Counted from the stretch's first letter, positions 1-8,744 are shown. The stretch: DNA of 64,000 nt from JACQHM01 sp964535215 (GCA_964535215.1 CAZHST010000005.1:1-64000), one strand, 5' to 3'. Notes: generated by a model not told the origin, from the sequence alone. Made by a program: numbers and translations.

Positions 1-57
1 GTGCTCCCCAAGAAGGAAGAGGCAAAGCCAAAGGCCATCAAGGTCGAGGTGGCCTGA
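1..57 (+). CDS. Hsp20-family small heat-shock protein, C-terminal end (partial)
   Basis: Only the last 18 codons lie in the window, ending in TGA. The tail is lysine/glutamate-rich and ends in Ala-Ile-Lys-Val-Glu-Val-Ala, preceded by Leu-Pro-Lys. This is the usual end of bacterial small heat-shock proteins, where the alpha-crystallin domain is followed by a short tail with an I-x-V motif that docks into neighbouring subunits. Such proteins hold unfolding proteins in an ATP-independent manner in the cytoplasm. The call rests on this short tail alone; the gene starts upstream of the window. It is closed off by a strong hairpin terminator directly downstream. Confidence 0.55.
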   Translation: MLPKKEEAKPKAIKVEVA

Positions 58-68
58 TTTGTCATCGG

Positions 69-110
69 GAGGGGGTCCTCCAGGGAAGGAGGACCCCCTC
101 GATTTTCCTT
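69..110 (+). terminator. Rho-independent terminator after the Hsp20 gene
   Basis: A perfect 13-bp stem (69-81 with 88-100) with a 6-base loop is followed by GATTTTCCTTT. It starts 12 bases after the upstream stop codon and separates that gene from the ferritin-like gene. Confidence 0.85.
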
Positions 111-131
111 TCAAGGGAAAGGTGAGGCAAG

Positions 132-623
132 ATGCCCCTCTTGGAAAAGATGAAACAGGGTTGGCGACAGCTCTTTGCCAGGCTAACGACCGATCAACGG
201 GACTATCTGGTGGAAATCCTCACAGAGCAGGCCCGGGAAGAGGCTATGGAGGCTGAACGACTCCGGCAGGACGCCAACCAGCTTCTCCGGTTCCCGGAGA
301 AACGTCAGCGACTCCTGGCCATCGCCGAGCGCGAGGCGGAGCACGTCCGACTCCTTCGGGAGCAGATCAGGGCCCTGGGCCTGACACCCCCGGAACCTCC
401 CCCCCCATCTCCACCGGAAGGCCGAACCCTTTGGGAACGACTGGTCGGTGACCTGGAAGCCGAGAAGGAAGATCTGGAGAAGTTCCTGCACGCCGCCTAC
501 GCGGTGGATGATGACTACCCCGAGGTGGCAGCCTTGCTCCTTCGGATCCGGGAGGAGGAAGAGGCCAATCGTCAGGAGCTGTTAGACCTCCTGGCCAAGA
601 CCGATCCCTACGCCATTGGATAG
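132..623 (+). CDS. Ferritin-like four-helix protein (hypothetical)
   Basis: This 163-residue protein is predicted to be almost entirely helical and very rich in Glu, Arg and Leu. Helix 2 contains an E-x-x-x-E-x-x-H pattern (Ala-Glu-Arg-Glu-Ala-Glu-His, about residues 66-72). After a proline-rich linker (about 86-97, with six prolines around a serine), two more acidic helices follow, giving the two-plus-two layout of ferritin/rubrerythrin-like bundles. That suggests a di-iron or metal-binding role, but a full second E-x-x-H ligand set is not obvious, so a coiled-coil protein without metal is possible. GGTGAGG sits just before the ATG. It has no signal peptide. It stands alone between a terminator and the dehydrogenase gene at 789. 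Confidence 0.5.
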   Translation: MPLLEKMKQGWRQLFARLTTDQRDYLVEILTEQAREEAMEAERLRQDANQLLRFPEKRQRLLAIAEREAEHVRLLREQIRALGLTPPEPPPPSPPEGRTLWERLVGDLEAEKEDLEKFLHAAYAVDDDYPEVAALLLRIREEEEANRQELLDLLAKTDPYAIG

Positions 624-672
624 TCCCGCCCCCGAGGGCTTACCTTTTCAGGCCTTCCCTGCTATTTTTGCC

Positions 673-701
673 TTGACGCTTGTAGAGCATCTGTATAGGT
701 T
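673..701 (+). promoter_or_regulatory. Possible sigma70 promoter for the 789 dehydrogenase
   Basis: TTGACG (673-678) is followed after 17 bases by TAGGTT (696-701); an overlapping TATAGG lies at 15 bases. A short hairpin (CCCCAT/ATGGGG, about 704-721) follows in the leader. The region 624-788 otherwise holds no gene. Confidence 0.35.
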
Positions 702-788
702 TCCCCATGTAAGGATGGGGAACGTTCGCCGATTCGACCCACGAGGAGGGAGTGGAACCTTGAAAGGCCCTTGGCAAGGAGGATTTCG

Positions 789-1634
789 ATGGACATCCAG
801 AAGATCGCCGTCTTGGGGGCAGGGTTGATGGGGCATGGCATCGCTCAGGTCGCTGCCCAATCGGGCTTTTCCGTCACTCTTCGGGATATTGATCAAGGGA
901 TCCTTGAAAAGGGGCTCAGCATGATCCAGAAGAGTCTGGAGCGGCTCGTCAGGGCAGGAAAGCTCCGGGCAGAAGACACCTCCCAGGTCCTTCAACGGAT
1001 TGTCCCAACCACATCCTTCGAAGAGGCCGTCCGGGAGGCCGACGTCGTCATCGAGGCCGTTCCGGAGGATCTGGTGCTCAAGAAGCGGGTCTTTGAAGAG
1101 CTGGATACGGCCACGCCAGCCCATGCCATCTTGGCGTCAAATACCTCGCAGCTCAGCATCACGGCCCTCGCCGCCGCGACAAAGCGGCCGGAGAAGGTGA
1201 TCGGGATGCACTGGTTCAACCCTCCCCAGGTGATGCGACTTATCGAGATCGTCAAAGGCGTCCAGACCTCCGACGAGACGGTCCGGACGATCGAGGAGCT
1301 GTCGCATCGCTTGGGGAAGGAAACCGTTGTCTGTAAGGATTCTCAGGGCTTCATCACGAGCCGGGTCCTGTCCGCATTCCTGGCTGAGTGTTTCCGGGTC
1401 TATGAGGAGGGGGTGGCCTCGAAGGAGGACATTGACAAGGCGGTCAAGCTCGGCTTAAACCACCCGATGGGTCCCTTCGAGCTGGCGGATTACCTGGGAC
1501 TGGACACGGTGCTCCACGTCCACGAAGGGCTGAAGGAGGCCTTCGGGGAGCGTTTCCTGGTCCCGCAGACCTTGAAGAAGCTCGTCGAGGCAGGGCACTA
1601 CGGTCGGAAGACAGGCAGGGGGTTTTACTGCTAA
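789..1634 (+). CDS. 3-hydroxyacyl-CoA (3-hydroxybutyryl-CoA) dehydrogenase
   Basis: The enzyme oxidises L-3-hydroxyacyl-CoA to 3-oxoacyl-CoA with NAD+ in beta-oxidation. The 281-residue protein has the Rossmann G-x-G-x-x-G (Gly10-Gly15), the N-T-S loop near 118-120, the active-site histidine in G-M-H-W-F-N-P (His141), and the C-terminal dimer domain with L-N-H-P-M-G-P-F-E-L and a final R-K-T-G-R-G-F-Y. The ATG at 789 is chosen because AGGAGG lies 6 bases upstream, inside the longer TTG-started frame (771). It is on the opposite strand to the large catabolic operon and converges with meaB, overlapping it by 4 bases. A second paralogue sits at 17550-18401, so the two may differ in chain length or stereospecific context. 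Confidence 0.88.
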   Translation: MDIQKIAVLGAGLMGHGIAQVAAQSGFSVTLRDIDQGILEKGLSMIQKSLERLVRAGKLRAEDTSQVLQRIVPTTSFEEAVREADVVIEAVPEDLVLKKRVFEELDTATPAHAILASNTSQLSITALAAATKRPEKVIGMHWFNPPQVMRLIEIVKGVQTSDETVRTIEELSHRLGKETVVCKDSQGFITSRVLSAFLAECFRVYEEGVASKEDIDKAVKLGLNHPMGPFELADYLGLDTVLHVHEGLKEAFGERFLVPQTLKKLVEAGHYGRKTGRGFYC

Positions 1635-2569
1635 AGCCCAATCCTCCTCAGGATCTGCTCTACGGCCGAATGGGGGTCGAGTTCCCGCTTCGCCACCCGT
1701 TCAATCAGGTCATCCAGCATCCCGTTTTTGGAGGCCTCTTCCAGGACCAGGCGGGTCAAACGATCTTTTAACAGTTCCAGGAAGATCCACCGGCTTCGCT
1801 CCCTGTCCCTCTCCTCTCTTGAGCTGGCAGCTGTCAGGGAATGCCCATGTTCAAGGATTCCTTGAAGAAGCTCCTCGACCCCTTGACCGGTAGTAGCCAC
1901 CGTTCGATAGATCTTGGGACGAAGCCCTTCTTTCGAAGAGCCGAATGAGAGCATGACCTCCAGTTCCCTGGCCCATTTGTCGGCCCCTTCTCGATCAGCC
2001 TTGTTCACGACGAGGAGGTCCGCGATCTCCAGGAGGCCTGCCTTGATGGCCTGGATTTCATCGCCTAACCCAGGAACAGTGACCACGACGGTCGTGTGGG
2101 CCGCCTTGACCACTTCCACCTCGTCCTGCCCTACCCCCACCGTCTCGATGAAGATGACCTCCTTCCCGGCAGCATCCAGGACATCAACGATCTCGTTGGT
2201 GGCCCGGGCAAGCCCTCCCAGATGGCCCCGGGTGGCCATGCTCCGGATGAAGACCCCCTGATCGAGGCTATGCCGCTGCATCCGGATCCGGTCGGCCAGG
2301 ATCGCCCCACCGGTGAAGGGGCTCGTCGGATCCACGGCCACGATCCCCACCGTCTTTCCTCGCTTCCGAGCCTCAACGGTCAGGTGATCAACCAGGGTGC
2401 TCTTCCCGGAACCCGGTGGACCGGTAATGCCGATCACGTGAGCACGGCCGGTCTGGGGGTACAGAGCCTTTAAGCAGGCGATCCCCTCCGGCGCCCCTTG
2501 CTCAAGGAGGGACATGAGCCGCCCTATAGCCCTGTCATCACCTCTTACGATCCTCTGGGCCAACTCCAT
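1631..2569 (-). CDS. meaB: MeaB-type G-protein chaperone of a B12-dependent acyl-CoA mutase
   Basis: MeaB-family GTPases gate adenosylcobalamin loading and protect radical acyl-CoA mutases from inactivation. The 312-residue protein carries Walker A G-P-P-G-S-G-K-S-T (residues 50-58), the D-P-T-S-P-F-T-G-G-A-I-L-G/A-D-R-I-R-M motif of the MeaB/ArgK group, a switch E-T-V-G-V-G-Q and the N-K-A-D guanine motif. It is the last gene of the 18.6 kb operon, downstream of an acyl-CoA dehydrogenase, and its partner mutase subunits are at 9628-11337 and 8745-9158. Because the mutase looks like an isobutyryl-CoA mutase, this MeaB probably serves that enzyme rather than a true methylmalonyl-CoA mutase. 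The gene converges with the dehydrogenase gene at 789 and no terminator is visible between them. Confidence 0.9.
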   Translation of the reverse strand: MELAQRIVRGDDRAIGRLMSLLEQGAPEGIACLKALYPQTGRAHVIGITGPPGSGKSTLVDHLTVEARKRGKTVGIVAVDPTSPFTGGAILADRIRMQRHSLDQGVFIRSMATRGHLGGLARATNEIVDVLDAAGKEVIFIETVGVGQDEVEVVKAAHTTVVVTVPGLGDEIQAIKAGLLEIADLLVVNKADREGADKWARELEVMLSFGSSKEGLRPKIYRTVATTGQGVEELLQGILEHGHSLTAASSREERDRERSRWIFLELLKDRLTRLVLEEASKNGMLDDLIERVAKRELDPHSAVEQILRRIGL

Positions 2570-2604
2570 TGACGTTCCCCCCTTGAGGGATTGCCCAAGG
2601 CCTT

Positions 2605-3759
2605 TTAGGGGACGAATTCCCTCCCCAGGAGATAGCGGGCGATGATCAGGCGCTGGATCTCCGAGGTCCCTTCCCCGATCTCGGTGAGCTTCGCATCCCT
2701 GAAATACCGCTCCACCGGATACTCCTTCATGTAGCCGTAACCCCCGTGGATCTGAATGGCCTCGGTGGTGGCCTTCATCGCCACCCGGGAGGCGAAGAGC
2801 TTGGCGAGGGAGGCCTCCTTCGTTACCCGCCGTCCTTTATTTAAAAGATCTGCCGCCTTAAGGGTCAACAGGCGGGCCGCGTCAATTTCCGTCGCCATAT
2901 CCGCCAGCTTCCACTGGATCGCCTGGAAGTGGGCAATCGGTTCTCCGAACTGTTCCCGGCTCTTCGCGTACTTGAGGCTTTCCTCAAAAGCCGCTCGGGC
3001 AAGCCCGACGGCCAGGGCCGCAATCCCGACCCTTCCTCTATCGAGGATCTTCAAGGCATCGACAAAGCCCTGGTTCAGCTCCCCCAGGAGGTTCTCCCCC
3101 GGCACCTCGGCCTCTTCGAAGAAGAGCTGGGCCGTATCGGAGGCCCGCATCCCAAGCTTACGCTCCCGCTTCCCCTGCCTGAAGCCTTTGGTCTCCTTTT
3201 CGACGATGAAGGCCGAGATCCCCCGGCGCCCCTTACCCGGGTCAGTCGAGGCCATCACAATGTAGATGGAGGCCACGGTCCCGTGGGTGGTGAAGGTCTT
3301 GGCGCCGTTGAGGACCCAACGATCCCCCTTTAAGACGGCGGTCGTCTTTAAGCTCCCGGCGTCACTCCCCGCGTGAGGTTCGGTCAAGGCCCAAGCCCCC
3401 AGCTTTTCCCCCCGGGCCATAGGAATGAGGTACGTCCGCCTTTGACGTTCATCCCCCGCCATGTACAGGTGGTAGCAGGCAAGGGAGTTATGGGCTTCAA
3501 CGGAGAGGGCAACCGCCCCATCGGCCCGTCCCAGTTCTTCAAGGGCGAGGACATAGCTGATGTAATCCATCCCCGCCCCGCCATATTCTGGCGGGATGAT
3601 CATCCCGAGGAGGCCCAGCTCTGCCAGCCTGTGGATGATCTCCCAGGGAAACTCGGCCCTCTCATCGTACTCCGGGGCCTTGGGGATGATCTCCTTCTCG
3701 GCAAAGTCCCGGACCATCTCCTGGACGGCCCTCTGGGCATCGTTCAGCTCGAACTCCAT
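2605..3759 (-). CDS. Acyl-CoA dehydrogenase (short/branched chain type)
   Basis: This FAD enzyme makes a trans-2-enoyl-CoA and passes electrons to ETF. The 384-residue protein is of normal family length, with the A-L-T-E-P-x-A-G-S-D flavin/substrate motif, the I-H-G-G-Y-G-Y motif and E-G-T-S-E-I-Q-R near the C terminus, where the glutamate is the catalytic base of SCAD/MCAD-type enzymes. Isovaleryl-CoA dehydrogenases place their base elsewhere, so despite its position next to the MCC genes it cannot be called a classical IVD from this motif. The ATG at 3759 overlaps the stop of the cupin gene (TGATG), and GGTGGAGG lies upstream, so translation is coupled. A GTG 3 bases earlier is an alternative start. 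Confidence 0.9.
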   Translation of the reverse strand: MEFELNDAQRAVQEMVRDFAEKEIIPKAPEYDERAEFPWEIIHRLAELGLLGMIIPPEYGGAGMDYISYVLALEELGRADGAVALSVEAHNSLACYHLYMAGDERQRRTYLIPMARGEKLGAWALTEPHAGSDAGSLKTTAVLKGDRWVLNGAKTFTTHGTVASIYIVMASTDPGKGRRGISAFIVEKETKGFRQGKRERKLGMRASDTAQLFFEEAEVPGENLLGELNQGFVDALKILDRGRVGIAALAVGLARAAFEESLKYAKSREQFGEPIAHFQAIQWKLADMATEIDAARLLTLKAADLLNKGRRVTKEASLAKLFASRVAMKATTEAIQIHGGYGYMKEYPVERYFRDAKLTEIGEGTSEIQRLIIARYLLGREFVP

Positions 3760-4226
3760 CACTCCTCCACCTTCTTTCCCGTTTTGAAGCGCTGCTCGGG
3801 ACCAGGAGGGGCATAAACCTGGATGGCCCGTAACGGCGTGACCTCCGTCGTGACCCTCACCCCGTGTTCGGTATTGGGCGGAATATAGAGAGCCATCCCT
3901 CCTTCAATGGGGATGGTCTGGCCGGCGAGGAAGAGCTCACCACGGCCTTCCAGAACGTACACAAGCTCCGCCCCATCATGGGTGTGGGGTGGGATCACCG
4001 TCCCCGGGAGGGCGGTGATCAGGCCCATGGATGCCTCCTTGGCCCCTACCGTTTCCTGATCGAGGAGGATCTTTACCCCTCCCTTCCCTTCCATGACGAC
4101 ATAGGTTGGGACGTGGCCGGCCCGGACCGCAAACCTCTGTTCGGCTCCCAAGCGGGCAGGAAGCCCGATGGTGAGAACCGTGAGGACCAGCGCACCACCC
4201 ACCAACGAACCATACGGCTGCCCCAT
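3759..4226 (-). CDS. Secreted or membrane-anchored cupin-domain protein
   Basis: This 155-residue protein has a hydrophobic N-terminal segment (about residues 8-27) ending near A-R-L-G-A-E, read as a signal peptide or anchor, and a single cupin barrel. The two cupin motifs are visible: P-P-H-T-H-D-G-A-E-L-V-Y-V-L-E-G (about 79-94) and Y-I-P-P-N-T-E-H-G-V. The metal-ligand set His, His, Glu, His is intact. Cupins of this size bind small molecules or act as simple isomerases/dioxygenases; substrate is unknown. An exported protein in the middle of a cytoplasmic acyl-CoA operon is unexpected; it may protect or bind a substrate in the periplasm. Translationally coupled to the downstream acyl-CoA dehydrogenase. 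Confidence 0.7.
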   Translation of the reverse strand: MGQPYGSLVGGALVLTVLTIGLPARLGAEQRFAVRAGHVPTYVVMEGKGGVKILLDQETVGAKEASMGLITALPGTVIPPHTHDGAELVYVLEGRGELFLAGQTIPIEGGMALYIPPNTEHGVRVTTEVTPLRAIQVYAPPGPEQRFKTGKKVEE

Positions 4227-4236
4227 ACCTCCCCCC

Positions 4237-6051
4237 TTACGTCTCCTCAGCCTCGAACTCTACCAGGAGCTGACCGGGCTCAACCCATTGGCCGACAACC
4301 ACATGAACCTTTCTGATCCTTCCCCCTCGCTCGGAGCGGATGACATGCTCCATCTTCATCGCCTCAAGGATCAGAAGTTCCTGCCCAACCTTGATGAGAT
4401 CTCCCTCAGTAATTGAAAGCTTCAAGACCCTCCCCGGCATGGAGGAGAGGACCTCCAGGGGAGCCCTTTCAATGAAAGGCCTAAGGGCCCGGGGAGGAGA
4501 GGTTTCCCCAGGGGTGGCCACGAAGGTCCTTGCCCTGTACTCCCCCAGGCGCCAGCGGCCAAGGGTCTCCCAGGGTGAAGAGGGGGGCTTTCCGGCGGAT
4601 CCACCCGTTTCGCCCAGCCCGGTCTTTTCCCGAGGTCGGTGGGAGGCATCTACGGCCCCGGTAACCAACACCTCTTTCCCGGGCTCCCGAGCCCTGCCCT
4701 TCCACCCGTTGAAGTGTTCAGCGACGAAACGGGTATGGATCCTCCCGGCGATGAAGGCCGGATGGTTCAGGACATCGGAGAGGAACTCACGACAGGTGGT
4801 GACACCCAGGATCGTGTAAGCGTTTAAGGCCTCAACCATCCGCCGCCGGGCCGCCTCCCGATCCTCCGCCCAGACCGAGACCTTGGCGAGGAGGGGATCG
4901 TAGAAGGGCGAGACCTCAAAACCGGCGTAGATCCCCGAATCTACCCGGATGCCAGGCCCTGAAGGCTCCTCCAAGGCTACGATGCGACCGGGGGAGGGGA
5001 GAAAATCCCGGGCCGGATCCTCGGCATAGATCCGGCACTCGATGGCATGGCCCCTGGGGCGGATCGCCCTTTGCTGGAAGCCGAGCGGTTTCCCGGCGGC
5101 GATCCGGATCTGGGCTTTCACAAGATCAATCCCCGTGCAAAGCTCCGTGATAGGGTGCTCCACCTGAAGCCGGGTGTTGGCCTCCAGAAAGTAGAAGTGT
5201 CCTTCCTCGTCCAGGAGGAACTCGATGGTTCCGGCGTTCACATAGTTGGTAGCCCTGGCCGCCTCAATGGCCGCCTCCCCCATCCGTCGCCGGAGCTGAG
5301 CGTTGACGGCAGGGAAAGGGGTCTCCTCCAGGAGCTTCTGGTACCGTCGCTGGATCGAGCACTCCCGCTCCCCCAGGTGGACAACGGCACCACGGCGGTC
5401 GGCCAGGATCTGAACCTCAACATGGCGGGGGCGCGGAAGGTACTTTTCCAGAAAGACCGTTCTATCACCGAAGGCGGCCTCGGCCTCCCTCCTGGCGGAG
5501 ATCAGGAGGTCGGGAAGCTCGGAAGGGGTCCTGACGATCCGCATCCCCCTCCCCCCGCCTCCGGCCGCCGCCTTGATCAACACGGGATAGCCGAGCTTTT
5601 CAGCCGCTTTGGAGGCCTCGGGGAGATCCCCCTTCGAGAGGACAACCCCCGGGACCACAGGCACCCCGATCCGCTCCATCAGCCTTCGGGCGGTGATCTT
5701 GTTCCCAAGGGTCTCGATGGCCTCAGGAGAAGGGCCGATGAAGACAAGCCCCGCCTCCGCGCACCGCCTGGCGAACACGGGGTTTTCAGCCAGGAATCCG
5801 TACCCGGGATGGATCGCCTCCGCCCCTGTCTTCCTGGCAGCATCCAGGAGGGCCTCCCCGTTCAGGTAGCTTTCCCTAGGAGGGGAAGGGCCGATCAGGA
5901 CGGCCTCATCGGCGAGTCGGACATGGAGGGCCGCCCGGTCGGCCTCGGAGTAGACGGCCACTGCCCGGATCCCCAGCTCCCGGCAAGCCCGGATGACCCG
6001 GACCGCGATTTCACCCCGGTTCGCAACGAGGATCTTTCTGAACATCATCAT
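4237..6051 (-). CDS. liuD: Methylcrotonyl-CoA carboxylase-type biotin carboxylase/BCCP subunit
   Basis: This 604-residue subunit carboxylates its own biotin using ATP and bicarbonate. It starts with the biotin carboxylase N domain (I-L-V-A-N-R-G-E-I-A-V-R), then an ATP-grasp domain with the glycine-rich loop K-A-A-A-G-G-G-G-R-G-M-R (about 160-171), H-L-G-E-R-E-C-S-I-Q-R and V-E-H-P-I-T-E. A linker rich in Gly/Pro (about 470-520) leads to a biotinyl domain with E-A-M-K-M-E-H (about 565). Acetyl-CoA carboxylases usually split these domains; fusion is typical of acyl-CoA carboxylase alpha subunits. The partner at 6101-7708 is MCC-like, which makes 3-methylcrotonyl-CoA the best substrate guess. 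No convincing ribosome site precedes the three consecutive ATG codons at 6051-6043. Confidence 0.88.
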   Translation of the reverse strand: MMMFRKILVANRGEIAVRVIRACRELGIRAVAVYSEADRAALHVRLADEAVLIGPSPPRESYLNGEALLDAARKTGAEAIHPGYGFLAENPVFARRCAEAGLVFIGPSPEAIETLGNKITARRLMERIGVPVVPGVVLSKGDLPEASKAAEKLGYPVLIKAAAGGGGRGMRIVRTPSELPDLLISARREAEAAFGDRTVFLEKYLPRPRHVEVQILADRRGAVVHLGERECSIQRRYQKLLEETPFPAVNAQLRRRMGEAAIEAARATNYVNAGTIEFLLDEEGHFYFLEANTRLQVEHPITELCTGIDLVKAQIRIAAGKPLGFQQRAIRPRGHAIECRIYAEDPARDFLPSPGRIVALEEPSGPGIRVDSGIYAGFEVSPFYDPLLAKVSVWAEDREAARRRMVEALNAYTILGVTTCREFLSDVLNHPAFIAGRIHTRFVAEHFNGWKGRAREPGKEVLVTGAVDASHRPREKTGLGETGGSAGKPPSSPWETLGRWRLGEYRARTFVATPGETSPPRALRPFIERAPLEVLSSMPGRVLKLSITEGDLIKVGQELLILEAMKMEHVIRSERGGRIRKVHVVVGQWVEPGQLLVEFEAEET

Positions 6052-6100
6052 GAAAGGGAGTGGGAGAAGACCTTCGAAAACTGATGGCCGATAGCTCTCC

Positions 6101-7708
6101 TTACATGCGAAAGATCCCGTAGGTCGGGTCGGGGATGGGGGCGTTCAACGCCATGGCAATCCCCAAGGCAAGGACATCCCGGGTCTCGGCAGGATCGAGG
6201 ATCCCGTCGTCCCAGAGGCGGGCCGTGCTGTAGTAGGGGTTCCCTTCCTCCTCGTACTTCTTCAAGATAGGCTGGACGAAGCGCTCCTCCTCCTCCGGGT
6301 TCATTTCCTTCCCTCTGGCCCTGAGCTGGTCCCGCTTCACCTGGAGGAGGGTCAGGGCCGCCTGCTCCCCTCCCATGACGGAGATCCGGGCCGATGGCCA
6401 CATGAACAGGAGCCGCGGCCCGTACGCCCGGCCACACATCCCGTAGTTCCCGGCCCCGAAGGAACCCCCGATGATCACCGTGAACTTCGGGACGACGGCG
6501 TTGGCCACGGCATGGACCATCTTCGCCCCATCCTTGGCGATCCCCCCGTGCTCATATTTTTTCCCGACCATGAAGCCGGTGATGTTTTGGAGGAAGATCA
6601 GGGGGATCTTCCGGGCACAGCACAGCTCAATGAAGTGGGTGCCTTTCAGGGCTGATTCGGAGAAGAGGACCCCGTTGTTCGCCAGGATACCCACGGGGTA
6701 GCCATGGATCCTGGCAAAGCCACAGACCAGGGTCGGGCCGTAGCGCTCCTTGAACTCGTGGAAGTAGCTCCCATCCACGAGCCTCGCGATCACCTCCCGC
6801 ATGTCGAAGGGTTTCCGGATGTCCTTCGGGATGATGCCGTACAGCTCCTTGGGATCATAGGCAGGCTCTTCGGGAGGGTCCTGGGGGAGGGGGAACCTCT
6901 CAGCGGGCCCCAGGTGCCTTACAATATCCCTGGCCAGCTTTAAGGCGTGGTCGTCATCCTCGGCCAGATGGTCGGCCACCCCGGAGATCCTGGTGTGGAC
7001 ATCTCCACCCCCCAGCTCCTCGGCCCCCACCTCCTCACCGGTCGCCGCCCTGACCAGGGGGGGCCCTCCCAAAAAGATGGTCCCCGTCCCTCGGACGATG
7101 ACCACCTCATCGGACATGGCCGGAACATAGGCCCCCCCGGCCGTACAGGAACCCATGACCACAGCAATTTGGGGGATGCCCAGAGCGGACATCCTGGCCT
7201 GGTTGTAAAAGATCCGGCCGAAGTGCTCCTTGTCCGGGAAGACCTCGGCTTGGAGAGGGAGGAAGGCCCCTCCCGAGTCTACCAAATAGATACAGGGGAG
7301 GTGGTTTTCCAGGGCGATCTCCTGGGCCCTCAGATGCTTCTTCACCGTCAGGGGGAAATAGGTCCCTCCCTTGACGGTGGCATCGTTGGCGATGACCATG
7401 ACCTCCCGCCCATGGACTCGACCGATCCCTGTGACGAGTCCAGCGGCCGGGACCTCCTCAGGATAAACGCCAAAGGCCGCCAAAGGGGAGAGCTCGAGGA
7501 AGGGGGTGTTCGGGTCCAGGAGGCGCTCGATCCGATCCCTCACAAACAGCTTCCCCCGCTCCCGGTGTTTCCTTTTGGCCTCTTCGTCTCCCCCCTGCCG
7601 GACCTTAAAGAGGCGCTCCCGTAGCTCCTGAACCAGGGCCTCCATATGCCGCTGGTTCTCCTGGAACTCGGGACTGGACGTTTGGATCCCGGACTCGATC
7701 CGTTTCAT
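6101..7708 (-). CDS. liuB: Methylcrotonyl-CoA carboxylase carboxyltransferase subunit
   Basis: This subunit transfers CO2 from biotin to 3-methylcrotonyl-CoA, giving 3-methylglutaconyl-CoA in leucine breakdown. The 535-residue length equals the usual MCC beta subunit. The N terminus I-x-S-G-I-Q-T-S-S-P-E-F, the D-S-G-G-A-F-L-P-L-Q block and F-Y-N-Q-A-R-M-S-A followed by V-M-G-S-C-T-A-G-G-A-Y-V-P-A-M-S-D-E are MCC features; propionyl-CoA carboxylases carry D-S-G-G-A-R-I-Q instead. The ATG at 7708 is preferred over an in-frame TTG at 7732 because family members begin here, although the ribosome site is weak. It lies between the HMG-CoA lyase and biotin subunit genes, the classic leucine-utilisation order. 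Confidence 0.92.
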   Translation of the reverse strand: MKRIESGIQTSSPEFQENQRHMEALVQELRERLFKVRQGGDEEAKRKHRERGKLFVRDRIERLLDPNTPFLELSPLAAFGVYPEEVPAAGLVTGIGRVHGREVMVIANDATVKGGTYFPLTVKKHLRAQEIALENHLPCIYLVDSGGAFLPLQAEVFPDKEHFGRIFYNQARMSALGIPQIAVVMGSCTAGGAYVPAMSDEVVIVRGTGTIFLGGPPLVRAATGEEVGAEELGGGDVHTRISGVADHLAEDDDHALKLARDIVRHLGPAERFPLPQDPPEEPAYDPKELYGIIPKDIRKPFDMREVIARLVDGSYFHEFKERYGPTLVCGFARIHGYPVGILANNGVLFSESALKGTHFIELCCARKIPLIFLQNITGFMVGKKYEHGGIAKDGAKMVHAVANAVVPKFTVIIGGSFGAGNYGMCGRAYGPRLLFMWPSARISVMGGEQAALTLLQVKRDQLRARGKEMNPEEEERFVQPILKKYEEEGNPYYSTARLWDDGILDPAETRDVLALGIAMALNAPIPDPTYGIFRM

Positions 7709-7750
7709 GGGAAAGCCGTAAGCCTTCAGCAAGGGGGGGCTGAACGCTCT

Positions 7751-8707
7751 CTAATGCTTGACGGGGCCGATCTCCTTCAGCTTCCCGGGGAGCTTCCGTC
7801 CCACCAGCTCCTCCGCCAGCTTCGCGCAGGCAACGAGCTTGGGAAGGTCAACCCCTGTCTCGATCCCCATCTCGTGGAGCATCCCGACGAGATCTTCGGT
7901 GACCAGGTTCCCAGCCGCCCCGGGAGCGTAGGGGCAGCCCCCAAGCCCCCCCACCGACCCATCCAGGATGGTCGCCCCGGCCTCCAGCGCCCCCAGGGCT
8001 GATGCCAGCCCCATCCCTCTGGTATCGTGGAGATGGGGGATGAAGGTGATATCGGGGAACTTTTCAAATAAAAGGGAGAGGAGACCTCTCACCTGAACCG
8101 GGTTCGCCTCCCCCGTCGTGTCGCCCAACAGGATCTCCCGGACCCCATGCTCAACCCAGAACCTGGCCAGCTCGATGACCTTCCCAACGGGGATATCCCC
8201 TTCGATAGGGCAGCCGAAGGCAGTCGAGATCCCCCCTTCTACCCGGATCCTCGCCCCATCAGCCTTCTTCAGGATCCGTTCGGCCTCCTGGAGTGACTCG
8301 GCAATGCTCCTGTTGCTGTTCCGCCGGTTCATGGCCTCGCTGGTGAAGATGGTCGTGCTGACCCGTTCGACCCGTCCGCTGGCAATAGCCCGGTCAATCC
8401 CCCTCTCGTTCAGGATGAGGACACAGTAAGTCACATGAGGTTTCCGCTCGATCCTTTCAAGAACCTCTTCAGCATCGGCCAGGGTCGGGACCCATCTGGG
8501 ATTGACAAAGGAGGTGACCTCAATGTATCGAAGACCCGTCTCCGCGAGGGCGTTAATGAAGCGAACTTTCTCCTCCGTCGGGACAAACCGCTTCTCGATC
8601 TGGAACCCTTCCCGGGGCCCCAACTCCCGGATGAGGACTGATCGGGGCAGCCCCCCCTTTACCTTTTCAATCCGCTTAAGGAGATCTCGTTCCAGGTTCG
8701 TCTCCAT
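7751..8707 (-). CDS. mvaB: Hydroxymethylglutaryl-CoA lyase
   Basis: The enzyme cleaves 3-hydroxy-3-methylglutaryl-CoA to acetoacetate and acetyl-CoA, the last step of leucine degradation. The 318-residue TIM-barrel protein shows I-R-E-L-G-P-R-E-G-F-Q (substrate and metal residues), L-G-D-T-T-G-E-A-N-P, the metal-binding H-L-H-D-T-R-G (about 229-235) and the catalytic cysteine loop G-G-L-G-G-C-P-Y-A-P-G-A-A-G-N. All are signature elements of the family. The start at ATG 8707 has GAGAGGGTG in front; a GTG lies 6 bases upstream. The methylglutaconyl-CoA hydratase that should act just before this enzyme is not separately encoded here; the operon's crotonase at 16747 could fill in. Confidence 0.93.
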   Translation of the reverse strand: METNLERDLLKRIEKVKGGLPRSVLIRELGPREGFQIEKRFVPTEEKVRFINALAETGLRYIEVTSFVNPRWVPTLADAEEVLERIERKPHVTYCVLILNERGIDRAIASGRVERVSTTIFTSEAMNRRNSNRSIAESLQEAERILKKADGARIRVEGGISTAFGCPIEGDIPVGKVIELARFWVEHGVREILLGDTTGEANPVQVRGLLSLLFEKFPDITFIPHLHDTRGMGLASALGALEAGATILDGSVGGLGGCPYAPGAAGNLVTEDLVGMLHEMGIETGVDLPKLVACAKLAEELVGRKLPGKLKEIGPVKH

Positions 8708-8744
8708 GCCCACCCTCTCGGGACGGGACCGGTCCCCTCCCCCA

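Noticed and set aside
5047..6084. 345-codon plus-strand open frame
   Set aside because: Antisense to the biotin carboxylase ATP-grasp domain; no recognisable domain.
6101..7708. Propionyl-CoA carboxylase beta subunit
   Set aside because: The D-S-G-G-A-F-L-P-L-Q block and adjacent HMG-CoA lyase point to methylcrotonyl-CoA carboxylase; PCC has A-R-I-Q at that place.
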